In this document: positions 44,442-53,286 of the stretch, one piece after another
Numbering within the stretch: position 1 is the first letter of the stretch
Layout: every line of letters starts with the position of its first letter
Assembly: GCF_002196855.1 (NCBI RefSeq)
Contig: NZ_NIPW01000022.1
Location: forward strand, 1 to 64,000
DNA length: 64,000 nt
Reading direction: 5' to 3'
Origin: Haematobacter genomosp. 1
GTDB lineage: Bacteria; Pseudomonadota; Alphaproteobacteria; Rhodobacterales; Rhodobacteraceae
Translations under genes and position numbers: made by a program
The notes under the pieces: model-generated
Told to the model about the DNA's origin: nothing
Databases searched by the model: none
Seen by the model: the letters and a program-made list of their open reading frames with translations, nothing else

Positions 44442-44947
44442 CAGTCTCCCTCGACCCGGCGCAGCACGTCCCGGCAATGGCCCATGACCAGCTTCATGTC
44501 ATTATAGACGGTGTTGCGCGACACGCCGAGATCCTCCGCGATCCGGGCATAGCTCCAACCTTCGACATAGGAAAGCCGCCAGACCTCCCGCGCGCGTTCG
44601 GGCAGCGCGGCGAGGGCCGCCCGCAGGGCTGTGAGCCGCTGGCGTTCCATGAGGCATGCTTCGGGGGTCGGGGCGTCGGCCGCCACATCCTCAAGCGCGG
44701 CGGGGTCAAAGACTTCCGTCTCCACCCGCGCGCGTCTGCGGGCGCGGCGGGCATGGTCCGTTGCGATATTGCGGGCGGTTTCGTTCAGAAAGGCTTCGGG
44801 CCGGTTCACCGGCTGGGTCGCGACGGCCCGCGTGAGCTGGACCCAGGCATCCTGCGCGAGATCCTCCGCCGTATGCCAGTGCCCGACGCGCCCGGCCAGC
44901 CGCGCGAGCAGGGATCGTCGTCTGAGGAGATAGAGTTCGGTCAGCAC
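44441..44947 (-). CDS. fecI: FecI-type ECF sigma factor
   Basis: Predicted 168 aa, close to E. coli FecI (173 aa). Region 2 (HWHTAEDLAQDAWVQL ... NRPEAFLNETARNIATDHARR) and region 4 (LPERAREVWRLSYVEGWSYARIAEDLGVSRNTVYNDM) are complete. It directs transcription of the uptake genes when FecR passes the iron-chelate signal. A GTG start at 44947 is chosen because GGGAG sits 6 bases upstream and the family begins there. First gene of the siderophore group. Confidence 0.9.
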   Translation of the reverse strand: MLTELYLLRRRSLLARLAGRVGHWHTAEDLAQDAWVQLTRAVATQPVNRPEAFLNETARNIATDHARRARRRARVETEVFDPAALEDVAADAPTPEACLMERQRLTALRAALAALPERAREVWRLSYVEGWSYARIAEDLGVSRNTVYNDMKLVMGHCRDVLRRVEGD

Positions 44948-44988
44948 GGCACTCTCCCGCGACCCTCCGTGACGGCGGGAGGGGCCAA

Positions 44989-45006
44989 TTCCCGAGAGTT
45001 TTACTT
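44989..45006 (-). promoter_or_regulatory. Conserved block upstream of fecI
   Basis: Minus-strand AAGTAAAACTCTCGGGAA, about 42 bases before the sigma start, nearly the same as the block upstream of the receptor. It suggests that sigma and receptor genes respond to the same factor. No gene is seen in the 44948-45267 gap. Confidence 0.55.
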
Positions 45007-45267
45007 CACGCGTCCGGTCAATGACCAGAGACAGTTTGGCGGCGGAGCGGGAAACGGTCGTCGATGCGCCCGATTGCATGTGGGGCGGCGGACAAAGGCA
45101 GGCGGAGGGATTCGCAAGGGGCGCGCGGGAGCCGCCTTCGGATCGGCGTCCTCTCGGGACTTTCCGACATGAGCCACCTCCGCCACCACCCGAAAGGCGA
45201 CGGGTCATGGGCGATGACCGGCTCGGTCGTCGCTCTGCGGCGGATGGGCGGGCCCCGCTACCTCTAA

Positions 45268-45413
45268 CAGGCTGCTGAAAAGGGTTTTTGGCCTGTGTTG
45301 GAGCGGAAATCATTCGCAACCTGACGAAATCCGGCCGGAAATCTATACTTACGGGCTGATTTTCCGATTTCCGGCACAGAGGTATGACACTTCGGGAGTT
45401 TTTCAGCAGCCCG
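45268..45413 (+). repeat. Short TIR element, copy 4 (subtype I, best preserved)
   Basis: CAGGCTGCTGAAAA at the left and TTTTCAGCAGCCCG at the right match at 13 of 14 positions as inverted repeats, with the inner 12 perfect. The interior is very close to copy 1 at 28777-28934 apart from an indel of roughly 15-20 bases. Confidence 0.85.
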
Positions 45414-45464
45414 CTAAAGGGCGGGTCGCAGCAGCCGCGTCTCCGGCAGGTCCGCGACCCTTTA

Positions 45465-45601
45465 CAGGCTGCCCCAGCAATGTTTCAGGTCTGCGCGGGA
45501 GTGGGAAATCGCCTGAAACCTGACGAAATCCAAACATTCCGCGGCCGATGCTCCGATGCACAGGGCATAGACATGGTATCCCGGAACTGTTCGGCAGCCT
45601 G
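45465..45601 (+). repeat. Short TIR element, copy 5 (diverged subtype I)
   Basis: CAGGCTGCC and GGCAGCCTG ends are perfect inverted repeats (10 bp if the next base pair is counted). The interior shares GGGAAATC and CCTGACGAAATCC with copy 4, only 51 bases away. It also has an internal GTTTCAGG / CCTGAAAC inverted repeat. The rest of the gap, 45602-45752, holds nothing recognisable. Confidence 0.7.
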
Positions 45602-45752
45602 TTGGATCAGGAAGCGGTTTTAGCCATGCCGCCGCCGATTTGTCCGATCCAGCCGCCCGATCCGCCCCGCCCGTTCCACCGCGCCGGGGCCAGTCCACTC
45701 CGGCCACGCCAAGCTGCTGCGTCCGGGCCAGCCGCCCCGCCCGGACCCGTCC

Positions 45753-46208
45753 TCATGCCGAGGCGACGGGGCTGTCCCGCTCGCTCCCGGAACGGAAGCG
45801 GAAGCTCCCTTCGCCCATGCCGATGAGATTACCCGCCGCGTCGCGCACCTCGCCGGTGCAGAAAACGATCTTCCGCCCGCCCGCCTTCATCAGCGCCGTG
45901 GCGCGCACGACCCCCTCCTTCACCTGCCCGGTATAGGACACGGTGAGGGACAGGGTGACGGCCGCCTTCGGCTTCGCCGGATCGCCGCTCCATGTCGCGG
46001 CATAGCCGCAGGAGGCGTCGAGCAGCGTGGCGATCACCCCGCCGTGCAACACGCCCGAGCGGTTGAGGTGCCGACCGTCCACCTGCATCTCAACCACCGC
46101 CCGCCCGTCCGACCATTCGGCGAGCCGGTAGTCCAGCACACCGCGCAAGCCCTCCGGCGTGTTCTCCTGCTTGACGGGAAAGGCGGGGATGGGGGTGTCT
46201 TCAGGCAT
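45753..46208 (-). CDS. PaaI/hotdog-fold acyl-CoA thioesterase
   Basis: Predicted 151 aa, single hotdog domain. The LNRSGVLHGGVIATLLDASCGYAA stretch near residue 55 contains the HGG motif with the helix-borne Asp used by PaaI-type thioesterases, and TLSLTVSYTGQVKEG follows. It would hydrolyse an acyl-CoA intermediate and release CoA when the pathway stalls. The start overlaps the end of the LivF-type gene by 8 bases, so it is the last gene of the importer/ligase operon. Confidence 0.87.
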   Translation of the reverse strand: MPEDTPIPAFPVKQENTPEGLRGVLDYRLAEWSDGRAVVEMQVDGRHLNRSGVLHGGVIATLLDASCGYAATWSGDPAKPKAAVTLSLTVSYTGQVKEGVVRATALMKAGGRKIVFCTGEVRDAAGNLIGMGEGSFRFRSGSERDSPVASA

Positions 46209-46938
46209 GAACTCGCTCTTCGCTGGTATCGCGCGCGAAGTAGAGATCGTGAAGATGGGAAAGGTCAACCGCTTCTGCGGGTTCGGAGAGGATCACCTTG
46301 CCCCCGCGGACCAGATAGACATGGTCCGCGATCTTCAGCGCCTTGTTGGTGTTCTGCTCCACCAGCACGATGGTCCGGCCCTCCTTCTTCAGACGGTCGA
46401 GGATCGCCATGACCTCATCCGTCATCACGGGCGACAGCCCGAGGGAGGGTTCGTCCACGAGGATCACCTTCGGCTCCTCCATCAGCCCGCGCCCCATGGC
46501 GAGCATCTGTGCCTCGCCGCCGGAGAGAGAGCTGGCGAGCTGATGGCGGCGCTCCTTCAGGCGGGGGAACATGTCATAGGCCATTTCCAGATTGCGCGGC
46601 ACTTTCGGGCGGCACCGTTCGATGAAGCCGCCGATCAGCAGGTTGTCCTCCACCGTCATGTCGCGGAAGATCATCCGGCCCTCCGGGATCATCGCGATAC
46701 CGTCCTTGACCAGCGTCCAGGTGGGCGTCCCCGCGACATTCCGCCCGGCAAAGCGGATCTCGCCCGAGCGGACGGGGATCAGCCCCATGATCGCCCGCAT
46801 GAGCGTGGTCTTGCCGCCGCCGTTCGGGCCGAGGATGCAGGTGAGCTTGCCCTCCTCCACCGAGAGGGAGATGTCCCACAGCACGTTGATCGCCCCGTAG
46901 CCGGCGCGGACCTTGTCGATTTCAAGCAGCTTCGCCAC
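46201..46938 (-). CDS. Branched-chain-type ABC importer ATPase (LivF-like)
   Basis: Predicted 245 aa. Walker A GPNGGGKTT, signature LSGGEAQMLAMGRGL, Walker B VILVDEPSLGL and switch His region VLVEQN identify the LivF subfamily. It pairs with the LivG-like ATPase. The start overlaps the LivG-like stop by 17 bases. The CoA-ligase neighbour points to organic or aromatic acids as cargo, not amino acids. Confidence 0.9.
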   Translation of the reverse strand: MAKLLEIDKVRAGYGAINVLWDISLSVEEGKLTCILGPNGGGKTTLMRAIMGLIPVRSGEIRFAGRNVAGTPTWTLVKDGIAMIPEGRMIFRDMTVEDNLLIGGFIERCRPKVPRNLEMAYDMFPRLKERRHQLASSLSGGEAQMLAMGRGLMEEPKVILVDEPSLGLSPVMTDEVMAILDRLKKEGRTIVLVEQNTNKALKIADHVYLVRGGKVILSEPAEAVDLSHLHDLYFARDTSEERVHA

Positions 46939-47635
46939 CGGTATAGCTCCTGATCACTTCGGGGTTGCGGAACACGTCGTCAGGGGTGCCGTCGGCGATG
47001 AGGCGGCCGAAGTTCAGCACGATGACGCGCGGACAGGTGTTGGAGATCGTCTCGATGTCATGCTCCACCATCAGCAGGGCCAGCCCGAACCGCGCGCGCG
47101 CCTCGTCCAGCGTCTGCATGAAGGCGCGCTTGCCCGCCGTTTCCAGCCCGGCGAGCACTTCGTCCAGCATGAGCAGCCGCGGATTGGTGGCGAGCGCCTT
47201 GCCCACCTCCAGCGCCTTCTGCTCCGTCAGCGCGAGAGAGGTGGCGGCATCCATGTCCGCCTTGTGGCCGAGGCGGGTTATGTCGAGGATCTCGGCGATC
47301 TTCTCCGCATCGACGCGGCCGGTGCCGAAGCGCTGCGCGACGATCAGGTTCTCCCGCACCGTCAGTTCGTGCATCGGCTGCGGCACCTGGAACGCCCGGC
47401 CAAGGCCGATGCGCGCGCGTTTGTGGATGGGCATGCCGATCAGGTTGTGCCCGGAGAAGGAGAGCGTCCCCTTCGTCGGCCGCACGAGACCGGAGACGGC
47501 GTTGAACAGCGTGGTCTTGCCCGCTCCGTTCGGACCGACGAGGCCGATCACTTCCTTCTCCGCCAGCGAGAAGCTGACATCCGAAACGGCGACGAGCCCG
47601 CCGAAGGCGACGGTGACCCCATCAAGCGCGAGCAT
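46922..47635 (-). CDS. Branched-chain-type ABC importer ATPase (LivG-like)
   Basis: Predicted 237 aa. Walker A GPNGAGKTT and Walker B LLMLDEVLAGL are clear. The signature position reads LALTEQKALEVGKAL, a degenerate form found in this HAAT subgroup, where the canonical LSGGQ Ser-Gly-Gly is lost. The FNAVSGLVRPTKG and RAFQVPQPM segments are LivG-like. The start overlaps the permease stop by 14 bases. Confidence 0.88.
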   Translation of the reverse strand: MLALDGVTVAFGGLVAVSDVSFSLAEKEVIGLVGPNGAGKTTLFNAVSGLVRPTKGTLSFSGHNLIGMPIHKRARIGLGRAFQVPQPMHELTVRENLIVAQRFGTGRVDAEKIAEILDITRLGHKADMDAATSLALTEQKALEVGKALATNPRLLMLDEVLAGLETAGKRAFMQTLDEARARFGLALLMVEHDIETISNTCPRVIVLNFGRLIADGTPDDVFRNPEVIRSYTGGEAA

Positions 47636-48578
47636 GGCTGCCCCCCCTGGTGAAACGATCCCGGATCCAGGGCAGCAGGCCCTGCGGCGAGACGATGACG
47701 ATCACGGCCAGCAGCGCGCCGAGGATGAGCTGGTGGCCGGCGGGCAGGATCTGCTTGAACACGAACTGATCCACCAGATAGACGACCATCGCGCCGGCGA
47801 GCGGACCCCAGAGCGTCCGGTAGCCGCCGAAGATCGCCGCGACGATGGCGAGCGTCGTCCAGCTTCCGTTGAAGGCGTATTCCGGTTCGAGGAAGTTGAT
47901 ATAATGCGCGTTGAACGCGCCCATCATCCCCGCGAAGAACGCCGAGAGCAGCAGGATCAGCGCCTTCAGCAGCGTGGCGTTCACGCCGACGACACGGGTG
48001 GCGTCCTCGCTCTCATGCATCGCGCGGAGAGCGAGACCCTCGGGGCTGCGGCGCACCAGCGCATAGATCAGCATGCTGAACAGGACGAGCGACAGCACCA
48101 CGAAATACCCGCCGAGCGGCGTGCCGAAGTCGATGCTCCCGATCTTGGGCAGGCGGGGGATCGACAGGATGCCGCCCGCGCCGTTGGTGAGCCAGCGCAT
48201 CTCGGTCGCGAGGATGCGGAAGATCTCGGCAAAGGCCAGCATGGCGAGGGCGAAATACGGCCCCCGGAGCCGCAGCGCGGGCATGGTCACGATGGACGCG
48301 GCCGAGGCGATCAGCCCCGCCACCGGCATGGCCAGAAACACCGGCCAGCCCGCCTTCATCACCAGAAGGGCGGAGGCATAGGCCCCGACGCCGAAGAACG
48401 CGGCCTGGCCGAAGCTGACCATGCCGCCCAGATTGCCGAGCATGGCCCAGGAAACCGCGATGCCCGCGATGGTGAGCGCCGCGACGATGATGCCCATCAC
48501 ATAGGTATTCGTGGCAAAGACCAGCGGGACGGCGATATAGGCGAGGGCGAGAAAGACGATGAGTGCGATATGTTTCAT
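47622..48578 (-). CDS. Branched-chain-type ABC importer permease (LivM-like)
   Basis: Predicted 318 aa with about nine hydrophobic helices. Marks are NLGGMVSFGQAAFFGVGAYA near 48-67, the LRLRGPYFALAMLAFAEI segment and AGMMGAFNAHYINFLEP. It forms half of the membrane channel. The start overlaps the LivH-like stop by 4 bases. The C-terminus ends in basic residues. Confidence 0.9.
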   Translation of the reverse strand: MKHIALIVFLALAYIAVPLVFATNTYVMGIIVAALTIAGIAVSWAMLGNLGGMVSFGQAAFFGVGAYASALLVMKAGWPVFLAMPVAGLIASAASIVTMPALRLRGPYFALAMLAFAEIFRILATEMRWLTNGAGGILSIPRLPKIGSIDFGTPLGGYFVVLSLVLFSMLIYALVRRSPEGLALRAMHESEDATRVVGVNATLLKALILLLSAFFAGMMGAFNAHYINFLEPEYAFNGSWTTLAIVAAIFGGYRTLWGPLAGAMVVYLVDQFVFKQILPAGHQLILGALLAVIVIVSPQGLLPWIRDRFTRGGSHARA

Positions 48579-49450
48579 CCGCGCCTCCTCGCACGGCCGA
48601 AGAGCCCGGAGGGCATGACGAGAAGAACGACGAGGAACAGGACCATCCCCGCCATCGGCTGCAGCGCGGAGGACCAGAGCGTTGCCGTCAGGCTTTCAGC
48701 GATACCGATCAGGATGGCGCCCACCAGCACACCCGGCACGGAGCCGAGACCCGCCAGAACGGTGATGACGAACGCCTTGATGGTCAGCGCATGGCCGACG
48801 GAGGGCTGGATCACCTGCCCGGTATAGAGCGCCACGCCCGCGATGGCGGCAAGCAGCCCGGCCACGCCGAAGGAGAGAACCTCCGTCGTGCGCGGGTTGA
48901 TGCCCATGAGCTTGGCCGCATCCCGATTGGACGACACGGCGCGGAGCGCCCGGCCATACCAGCTCCGGTTGAGCCACCACCAGACGGCGGCGACCATGAC
49001 CGCGCCCGCCAGCGCCGCCAGCACCTCCGCCTTCATGGCATAGAAGGTATCGGCCATCACGAAGGGCTCGTGGTACCAGGCGACGTTGGTGGAGCGCACG
49101 TCCGCCGACCAGATGAGTAGGATCGCGTTGGTAAGCGCGATGCCGATGCCGAAAGTCAGGATCAGGGAGTTGATCTCCCGGTCCGTCTTGATGCGGGTGA
49201 GCAGCAGATAGACGAGCACGCTGGTGAGCGACACGATCACCACGGCGAAGGGAAGCGCCCAGATCGGGTTGAGGCCGTATTGCGACTCCGCCGTATAGGC
49301 GATGTAACCCGCGAGGAGCACGAGCTCCCCATGGGCGAGGTTGATGATCCGCATCGTCCCGAAGACGAGCGCGAGACCGAGGGCGATCAGCGCGTAGTAG
49401 GCGCCGACCAGAACCCCAGAATACAGGGACTGGATGATGAGTTCTGTCAT
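48575..49450 (-). CDS. Branched-chain-type ABC importer permease (LivH-like)
   Basis: Predicted 291 aa with eight or so helices. The LivH signature GAYYALIALGLALVFGTMRIINLAHGELVLL (about 16-46) and the C-terminal VTVLAGLGSVPGVLVGAILIG are present. It is the partner of the LivM-like permease. The gene lies 22 bases after the binding-protein gene on the minus strand. Confidence 0.9.
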   Translation of the reverse strand: MTELIIQSLYSGVLVGAYYALIALGLALVFGTMRIINLAHGELVLLAGYIAYTAESQYGLNPIWALPFAVVIVSLTSVLVYLLLTRIKTDREINSLILTFGIGIALTNAILLIWSADVRSTNVAWYHEPFVMADTFYAMKAEVLAALAGAVMVAAVWWWLNRSWYGRALRAVSSNRDAAKLMGINPRTTEVLSFGVAGLLAAIAGVALYTGQVIQPSVGHALTIKAFVITVLAGLGSVPGVLVGAILIGIAESLTATLWSSALQPMAGMVLFLVVLLVMPSGLFGRARRRG

Positions 49451-49472
49451 GGTCTTTCCGTGGAACGCGCCG

Positions 49473-50639
49473 TTACCAGGCGACGCCGGGGAAGGTGGCG
49501 GGGCCGGTCTGGGCCTCGGGCGGCCAGACGATGGGGATCTGTCCGGCCTGATGCTGGCCGATCCGGTGCGAGAAATTCACGTTGTCGCCGCCCTCGTCGA
49601 AGCGGACGGTGCCGATCAGCGTCTCATGTTCCTTGCCGCGGAGGGCGCGGATGATGCCTTCGGTGGAGGGATCGCCCGCGTCATAGGCCTCCGCCACCGC
49701 GTTGAACAGCAGGGTGGACTGCACATAGCCGTAGATGCCGAGGTAATCGACATCCTTGCCGAACATCTGCGCATAGACTTCCGCAAAGACACGCTCCTGC
49801 TCTGTCAGGAACTTCGGCGGGAAGGAGACGGTGGAGGTGCCGTAGACGTTGTTCATCAGCTCGGGGAAGTCCCGCCACATCTTGGTGGTGGTGAGCGACC
49901 AGACCCCGCCGATGGCCTTGACATCCGGGGTGAAGACGCGGGCGGCGCGGATGATCCCGACATAGTCGTTCTCATAGCCGATCATCGCGATGGCCTCCGA
50001 TCGGTCGATGACCTTGATCTTGTGCATGATCGGCTTGAAGTCGGTCACGGAGGCGTCGAACGGGTGCATGGTCACCGCGATGCCGCTTGCCTGCCAGTCC
50101 TTCTCCAGCATGCGGGCCACTTCCTGCGTGGCCTCCCGCGTGGAGTAGAGCACGGAGACGGAACGGATGCCCTGATCGCGGTAGAATCCGGCCAGCGCCT
50201 TGGCATAGCCCGCCGCGTTGTTGATGCGGAAGAAGGTCTTGAGACCCCGGTGGCTCAGTTCCGTGGCCACCCCGCCGGAGGTGATATAGACCTTGCCCAA
50301 CCGCTCCGCCGTGTCGGAGGCCGGTCCGATGATGTTGGAGCCGTAGCCGCCGGTAAAGGCGATCGCCCCCTCGGAGTTCAGCTTCTCGATTGCCGCGATG
50401 GCCTTGGCCGGCTGGGTTTCGTCGTCCACGGTGATGACCTTTACCGTGTGGCGGCCGTTGGTGCGGTTGAAGATCTCGGCGGCGACCTGGATCCCCTCGT
50501 TCATGCCCTGGCCCACGCGGGCCAGCGGGCCGGTGAGCGGCAGTTCCGATCCGATGATGAATTCCGCCGCACGCGCACCTGTCGCGCCGCCAAGTCCGAC
50601 CGTCAGCGCGAGCGCCGAGGCCGCGAGAAGTCTCAGCAT
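49473..50639 (-). CDS. Liv-type periplasmic substrate-binding protein
   Basis: Predicted 388 aa. A signal peptide (about 1-25, AASALALTVGLGGATGARA) is followed by a type I periplasmic fold: IIGSELPLTGPLARVGQGMN, FTGGYGSNIIGPASDTAER, and a long C-terminal lobe. This family carries amino acids, amides and aromatic or dicarboxylic acids. The linked CoA ligase and beta-oxidation genes point to an organic acid. GGGGGAGGAG precedes the ATG at 50639. Confidence 0.88.
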   Translation of the reverse strand: MLRLLAASALALTVGLGGATGARAAEFIIGSELPLTGPLARVGQGMNEGIQVAAEIFNRTNGRHTVKVITVDDETQPAKAIAAIEKLNSEGAIAFTGGYGSNIIGPASDTAERLGKVYITSGGVATELSHRGLKTFFRINNAAGYAKALAGFYRDQGIRSVSVLYSTREATQEVARMLEKDWQASGIAVTMHPFDASVTDFKPIMHKIKVIDRSEAIAMIGYENDYVGIIRAARVFTPDVKAIGGVWSLTTTKMWRDFPELMNNVYGTSTVSFPPKFLTEQERVFAEVYAQMFGKDVDYLGIYGYVQSTLLFNAVAEAYDAGDPSTEGIIRALRGKEHETLIGTVRFDEGGDNVNFSHRIGQHQAGQIPIVWPPEAQTGPATFPGVAW

Positions 50640-50664
50640 TCTTTCTCCTCCCCCAAGGGTCATG

Positions 50665-52266
50665 TCAGGTGTCGCCCCGCGCCATCGCGGCGAGGCGGTT
50701 CTTCAGGATCTTGCCCGTTGCCCCTGCGGGCAGCGCCTGCATCACCACGTAGTCGCTGGGATGCTTGTAGGGCGCGAGATTGGCCGCCACGTGGGCCTTC
50801 AGCGCGTCGAGATCGAGCGCCACCTCCGGCGCGGGTTCGAGAAAGGCCACGACCTCCTCGTTCCCGGCCTCTGCCGGGCGCCCGACGACGGCGGATTGCG
50901 TGATGCCGGGGAAGGCGTTCAGCACGGCCTCCACCTCCACCGGATAGACGTTGAAGCCGGAACGGATGATGAGTTCCTTCGACCGGCCCACGATGAACAC
51001 CGCTCCGTCAGGATCGATCCGCGCGAAATCGCCCGTGTTCAGCCAGCCATCGGGAGAGAGCACCTGCGCCGTCAGGTCCGGGGCGTGATAATAGCCCTTC
51101 ATGATGCCGGGGCCGCGTGCCCAGAGCTCGCCGATCCCGCCTTCCGGCGCATCCTTGCCGTCCGGCCCCACGAGGCGGAGTTCCACGCCGGGAAGCGCGG
51201 GCCCCACGGACACGTCCGCGCGCCGGGTGCCCCAGATCATGCCGGTCAGCGTGGGCGAGGCCTCCGTCAGCCCGTAGCCGTTCAGGACGGGAAGCCCGAA
51301 GAGCGCCTCCGTCCGCGCCTTCACCACCGGATCGAGCGGCGAGCCGCCCGAGGACAGGACGCGGAGCGCCGGGATGGAAAGGCGCGCCTCCGTCCCCAGC
51401 AGCTCGATGAAGCGCGCATACATCGCGGGCACGCCGAGGAAGCAGGTGATCCGCCCCGATTGCAGATCCTCCAGCACCTTGCGGGCGGAGAAACGCGGCA
51501 TGAACTCAAGGCTCGCGCCCGAGGTCAGCGAGCACAGGAACACCGAGGACAGCCCATAGACATGCGACATCGGCAGCACCGCATAGACCACGTCCTGCGG
51601 GCGCATCTGGCGGGTGGCGGCGGACAGGCTTCCGATCGACAGCAGGTTCCGGTGGGTGAGCATCACGCCCTTCGGCTTGCCCGTGGTGCCGGAGGTGTAG
51701 ATGAGCGCGGCCACCTGCTCGCCCGTCGGGTCCACCGGCTCGGGCAGCGTCGTCTCGTTCAGCGGGCCGATGGCGATGCGGCCCAGATGGGGCACGTCGA
51801 TCTCCGCGATGCCGGCATGGGCGGCATGCTGCGCCGCATCCGGGGACACTTCGACGGTATAGATCACGCGGCGCGCGCCGGAATGCGCGCGGATCGTCTC
51901 AAGCTCACCCTCCGAGAGCCGCGCGTTGATCGTGGCCAGCCACACGTCGATCGTGCCCGCCGCCAGCAGCAGCAGGGCGAGCGCGATGCCGTTCTCGTTC
52001 ACGACCATGAGCCGGTCTCCCGGCCGCAATCCCTGATCGGTGAGCCAGCGGGCGGTGTCCCGGATCGCCGCGGCGGCTTCGCCATAGGTCAGGCGGCGGT
52101 CACCCTCCACCAGCGCGGTGGCGTCGGGGGTGCGCTCCGCCCAGTCGAAGACCACATCGGCCAGCCGGGGCGGCAGCGTCTTCAGGGCGGCGAAGGCGCG
52201 GGCGCGGGTGGCCTCCGCAGCCGCTGCCGGGGTCTTTGGTTCGGCAATGTCTCCATGCGATGTCAT
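50665..52266 (-). CDS. Acyl/aryl-CoA synthetase (AMP-dependent ligase)
   Basis: Predicted 533 aa. The phosphate-binding YTSGTTGKPKG is near 205, the YGLTEASP segment near 335, the hinge-region GDFARIDPDGAVFIVGRSKE near 410 and the catalytic GKILKNRLA Lys near the end. It activates an acid as acyl-adenylate and then acyl-CoA. It lies between the binding protein and the first IclR gene. In the pim gene set of Rhodopseudomonas the ligase is PimA. The exact acid cannot be set. Confidence 0.88.
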   Translation of the reverse strand: MTSHGDIAEPKTPAAAAEATRARAFAALKTLPPRLADVVFDWAERTPDATALVEGDRRLTYGEAAAAIRDTARWLTDQGLRPGDRLMVVNENGIALALLLLAAGTIDVWLATINARLSEGELETIRAHSGARRVIYTVEVSPDAAQHAAHAGIAEIDVPHLGRIAIGPLNETTLPEPVDPTGEQVAALIYTSGTTGKPKGVMLTHRNLLSIGSLSAATRQMRPQDVVYAVLPMSHVYGLSSVFLCSLTSGASLEFMPRFSARKVLEDLQSGRITCFLGVPAMYARFIELLGTEARLSIPALRVLSSGGSPLDPVVKARTEALFGLPVLNGYGLTEASPTLTGMIWGTRRADVSVGPALPGVELRLVGPDGKDAPEGGIGELWARGPGIMKGYYHAPDLTAQVLSPDGWLNTGDFARIDPDGAVFIVGRSKELIIRSGFNVYPVEVEAVLNAFPGITQSAVVGRPAEAGNEEVVAFLEPAPEVALDLDALKAHVAANLAPYKHPSDYVVMQALPAGATGKILKNRLAAMARGDT

Positions 52267-52313
52267 CGCGTCTCTCCAGTGTCAGCGTCGGCCAGCGGGC
52301 GGCTGGCCCGGTA

Positions 52314-53123
52314 TCAGCGCCGGGCGAGGCTCGCCTCGATCCGACCGACGGTTTCGACAAGGCGGGGGCCGAAATCCGCCGCCAGCCGGTCCGCCGGCAT
52401 GACGAGCGCGGGCGCCCCGCAGTTGAACGACAGCACGCCGCGCCCGCCGGAAAGCGGGATGGCGCGTCCGACGGAATGGATCGTGCTTTGCCAGGCGCCG
52501 GTCGTCTGGGTGAAACCCAGCGTCGCGTGGTCGCGCATTCCGTCCTCTATCTCCTTGCGCACGGCGGGCCAGTCCACGCCGTGGCGGGCCTTCAGCAGGT
52601 CCATCGCCTCCGTGCGGTCCGCCTCCGGTGCGACGGCAAACCACGCCTTGCCCATGGAGGTGGTGCCAAGCGGTATGCGCGAGCCCACCTCGAGGTTCAG
52701 CTTGAGCGGCCCGCGCCCGCGCGCAGTTTCCACATAGACCATGGCGGCCCGGTGCCTGCGGCCCATGGAGACGGATGCGTCCGTCTCCAGCGCCAGCGTC
52801 TGCATGAAGGGCCGCGCCACCTCCCGGAAATCCAGCGAGGAAAGCGCGCTGTAGCCCAGAGACAGCACGCCGATGTCCAGCCGGTACTTGCCCGTCGCCT
52901 CATCGGCGCGGAGGTAGCCCAGCTCGGTAAGGGTATGGGTCATCCGGCAGACGGTGGCCTTGGGCAGGCCCGTCCGTCGCGCGATGTCCTGATTGCCCAG
53001 CGTCCGGTCCGCGCCGCCAAAGGCGCGCAGCACATCCAGACCGCGGGCCAGCGCGGTGACGAACATGCGGTCCCGATTGCCGGGCTGCGTTTCAGGCTCG
53101 AGTCCCGCCTCCCGCGGCATCAT
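52314..53123 (-). CDS. IclR-family regulator 1 of the acid catabolic region
   Basis: Predicted 269 aa. A winged helix (RTLGNQDIARRTGLPKATVCRMTHTLTELGYL, about 40-71) and an IclR effector domain (GTTSMGKAWFAVAPEADR, LSFNCGAPALVMPADRL) are present. It is first in the minus-strand operon that continues with the CoA ligase and Liv importer. Two 15-bp palindromes lie 73-123 bases upstream of its start. It is clearly homologous to the second IclR next to it, suggesting a duplicated pair. Confidence 0.88.
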   Translation of the reverse strand: MMPREAGLEPETQPGNRDRMFVTALARGLDVLRAFGGADRTLGNQDIARRTGLPKATVCRMTHTLTELGYLRADEATGKYRLDIGVLSLGYSALSSLDFREVARPFMQTLALETDASVSMGRRHRAAMVYVETARGRGPLKLNLEVGSRIPLGTTSMGKAWFAVAPEADRTEAMDLLKARHGVDWPAVRKEIEDGMRDHATLGFTQTTGAWQSTIHSVGRAIPLSGGRGVLSFNCGAPALVMPADRLAADFGPRLVETVGRIEASLARR

Positions 53124-53195
53124 CCCGTCCTCCTTCTCCTCCTCCGAGGGGATGGCACGACGCCGGCGGGAATGTCAAAGTAAAATGGAACATGA

Positions 53196-53210
53196 TTTCG
53201 CACAGCGAAA
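53196..53210. promoter_or_regulatory. IclR-like operator A
   Basis: TTTCGC-ACA-GCGAAA, a perfect palindrome with a 3-nt centre, upstream of iclR 1. One of three related sites with consensus TTYYGCACMGCRRAA. Confidence 0.68.
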
Positions 53211-53231
53211 CTATTTTGTCGGACGACCTAA

Positions 53232-53246
53232 TTCTGCACCGCAGAA
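53232..53246. promoter_or_regulatory. IclR-like operator B
   Basis: TTCTGC-ACC-GCAGAA, perfect palindrome, 36 bases from operator A by start positions and just after the end of iclR 2 (53287) on the minus strand. Confidence 0.68.
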
Positions 53247-53286
53247 CTGAGCCGCGTTGAGCGAAATCCGGGTGAATGGCGGTTTG

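Noticed and set aside
46922-47635. Inactive LivG-like ATPase because the LSGGQ motif is missing
   Set aside because: The LALTEQK form recurs in this transporter subgroup, and Walker A and B are intact, so inactivity is not supported.
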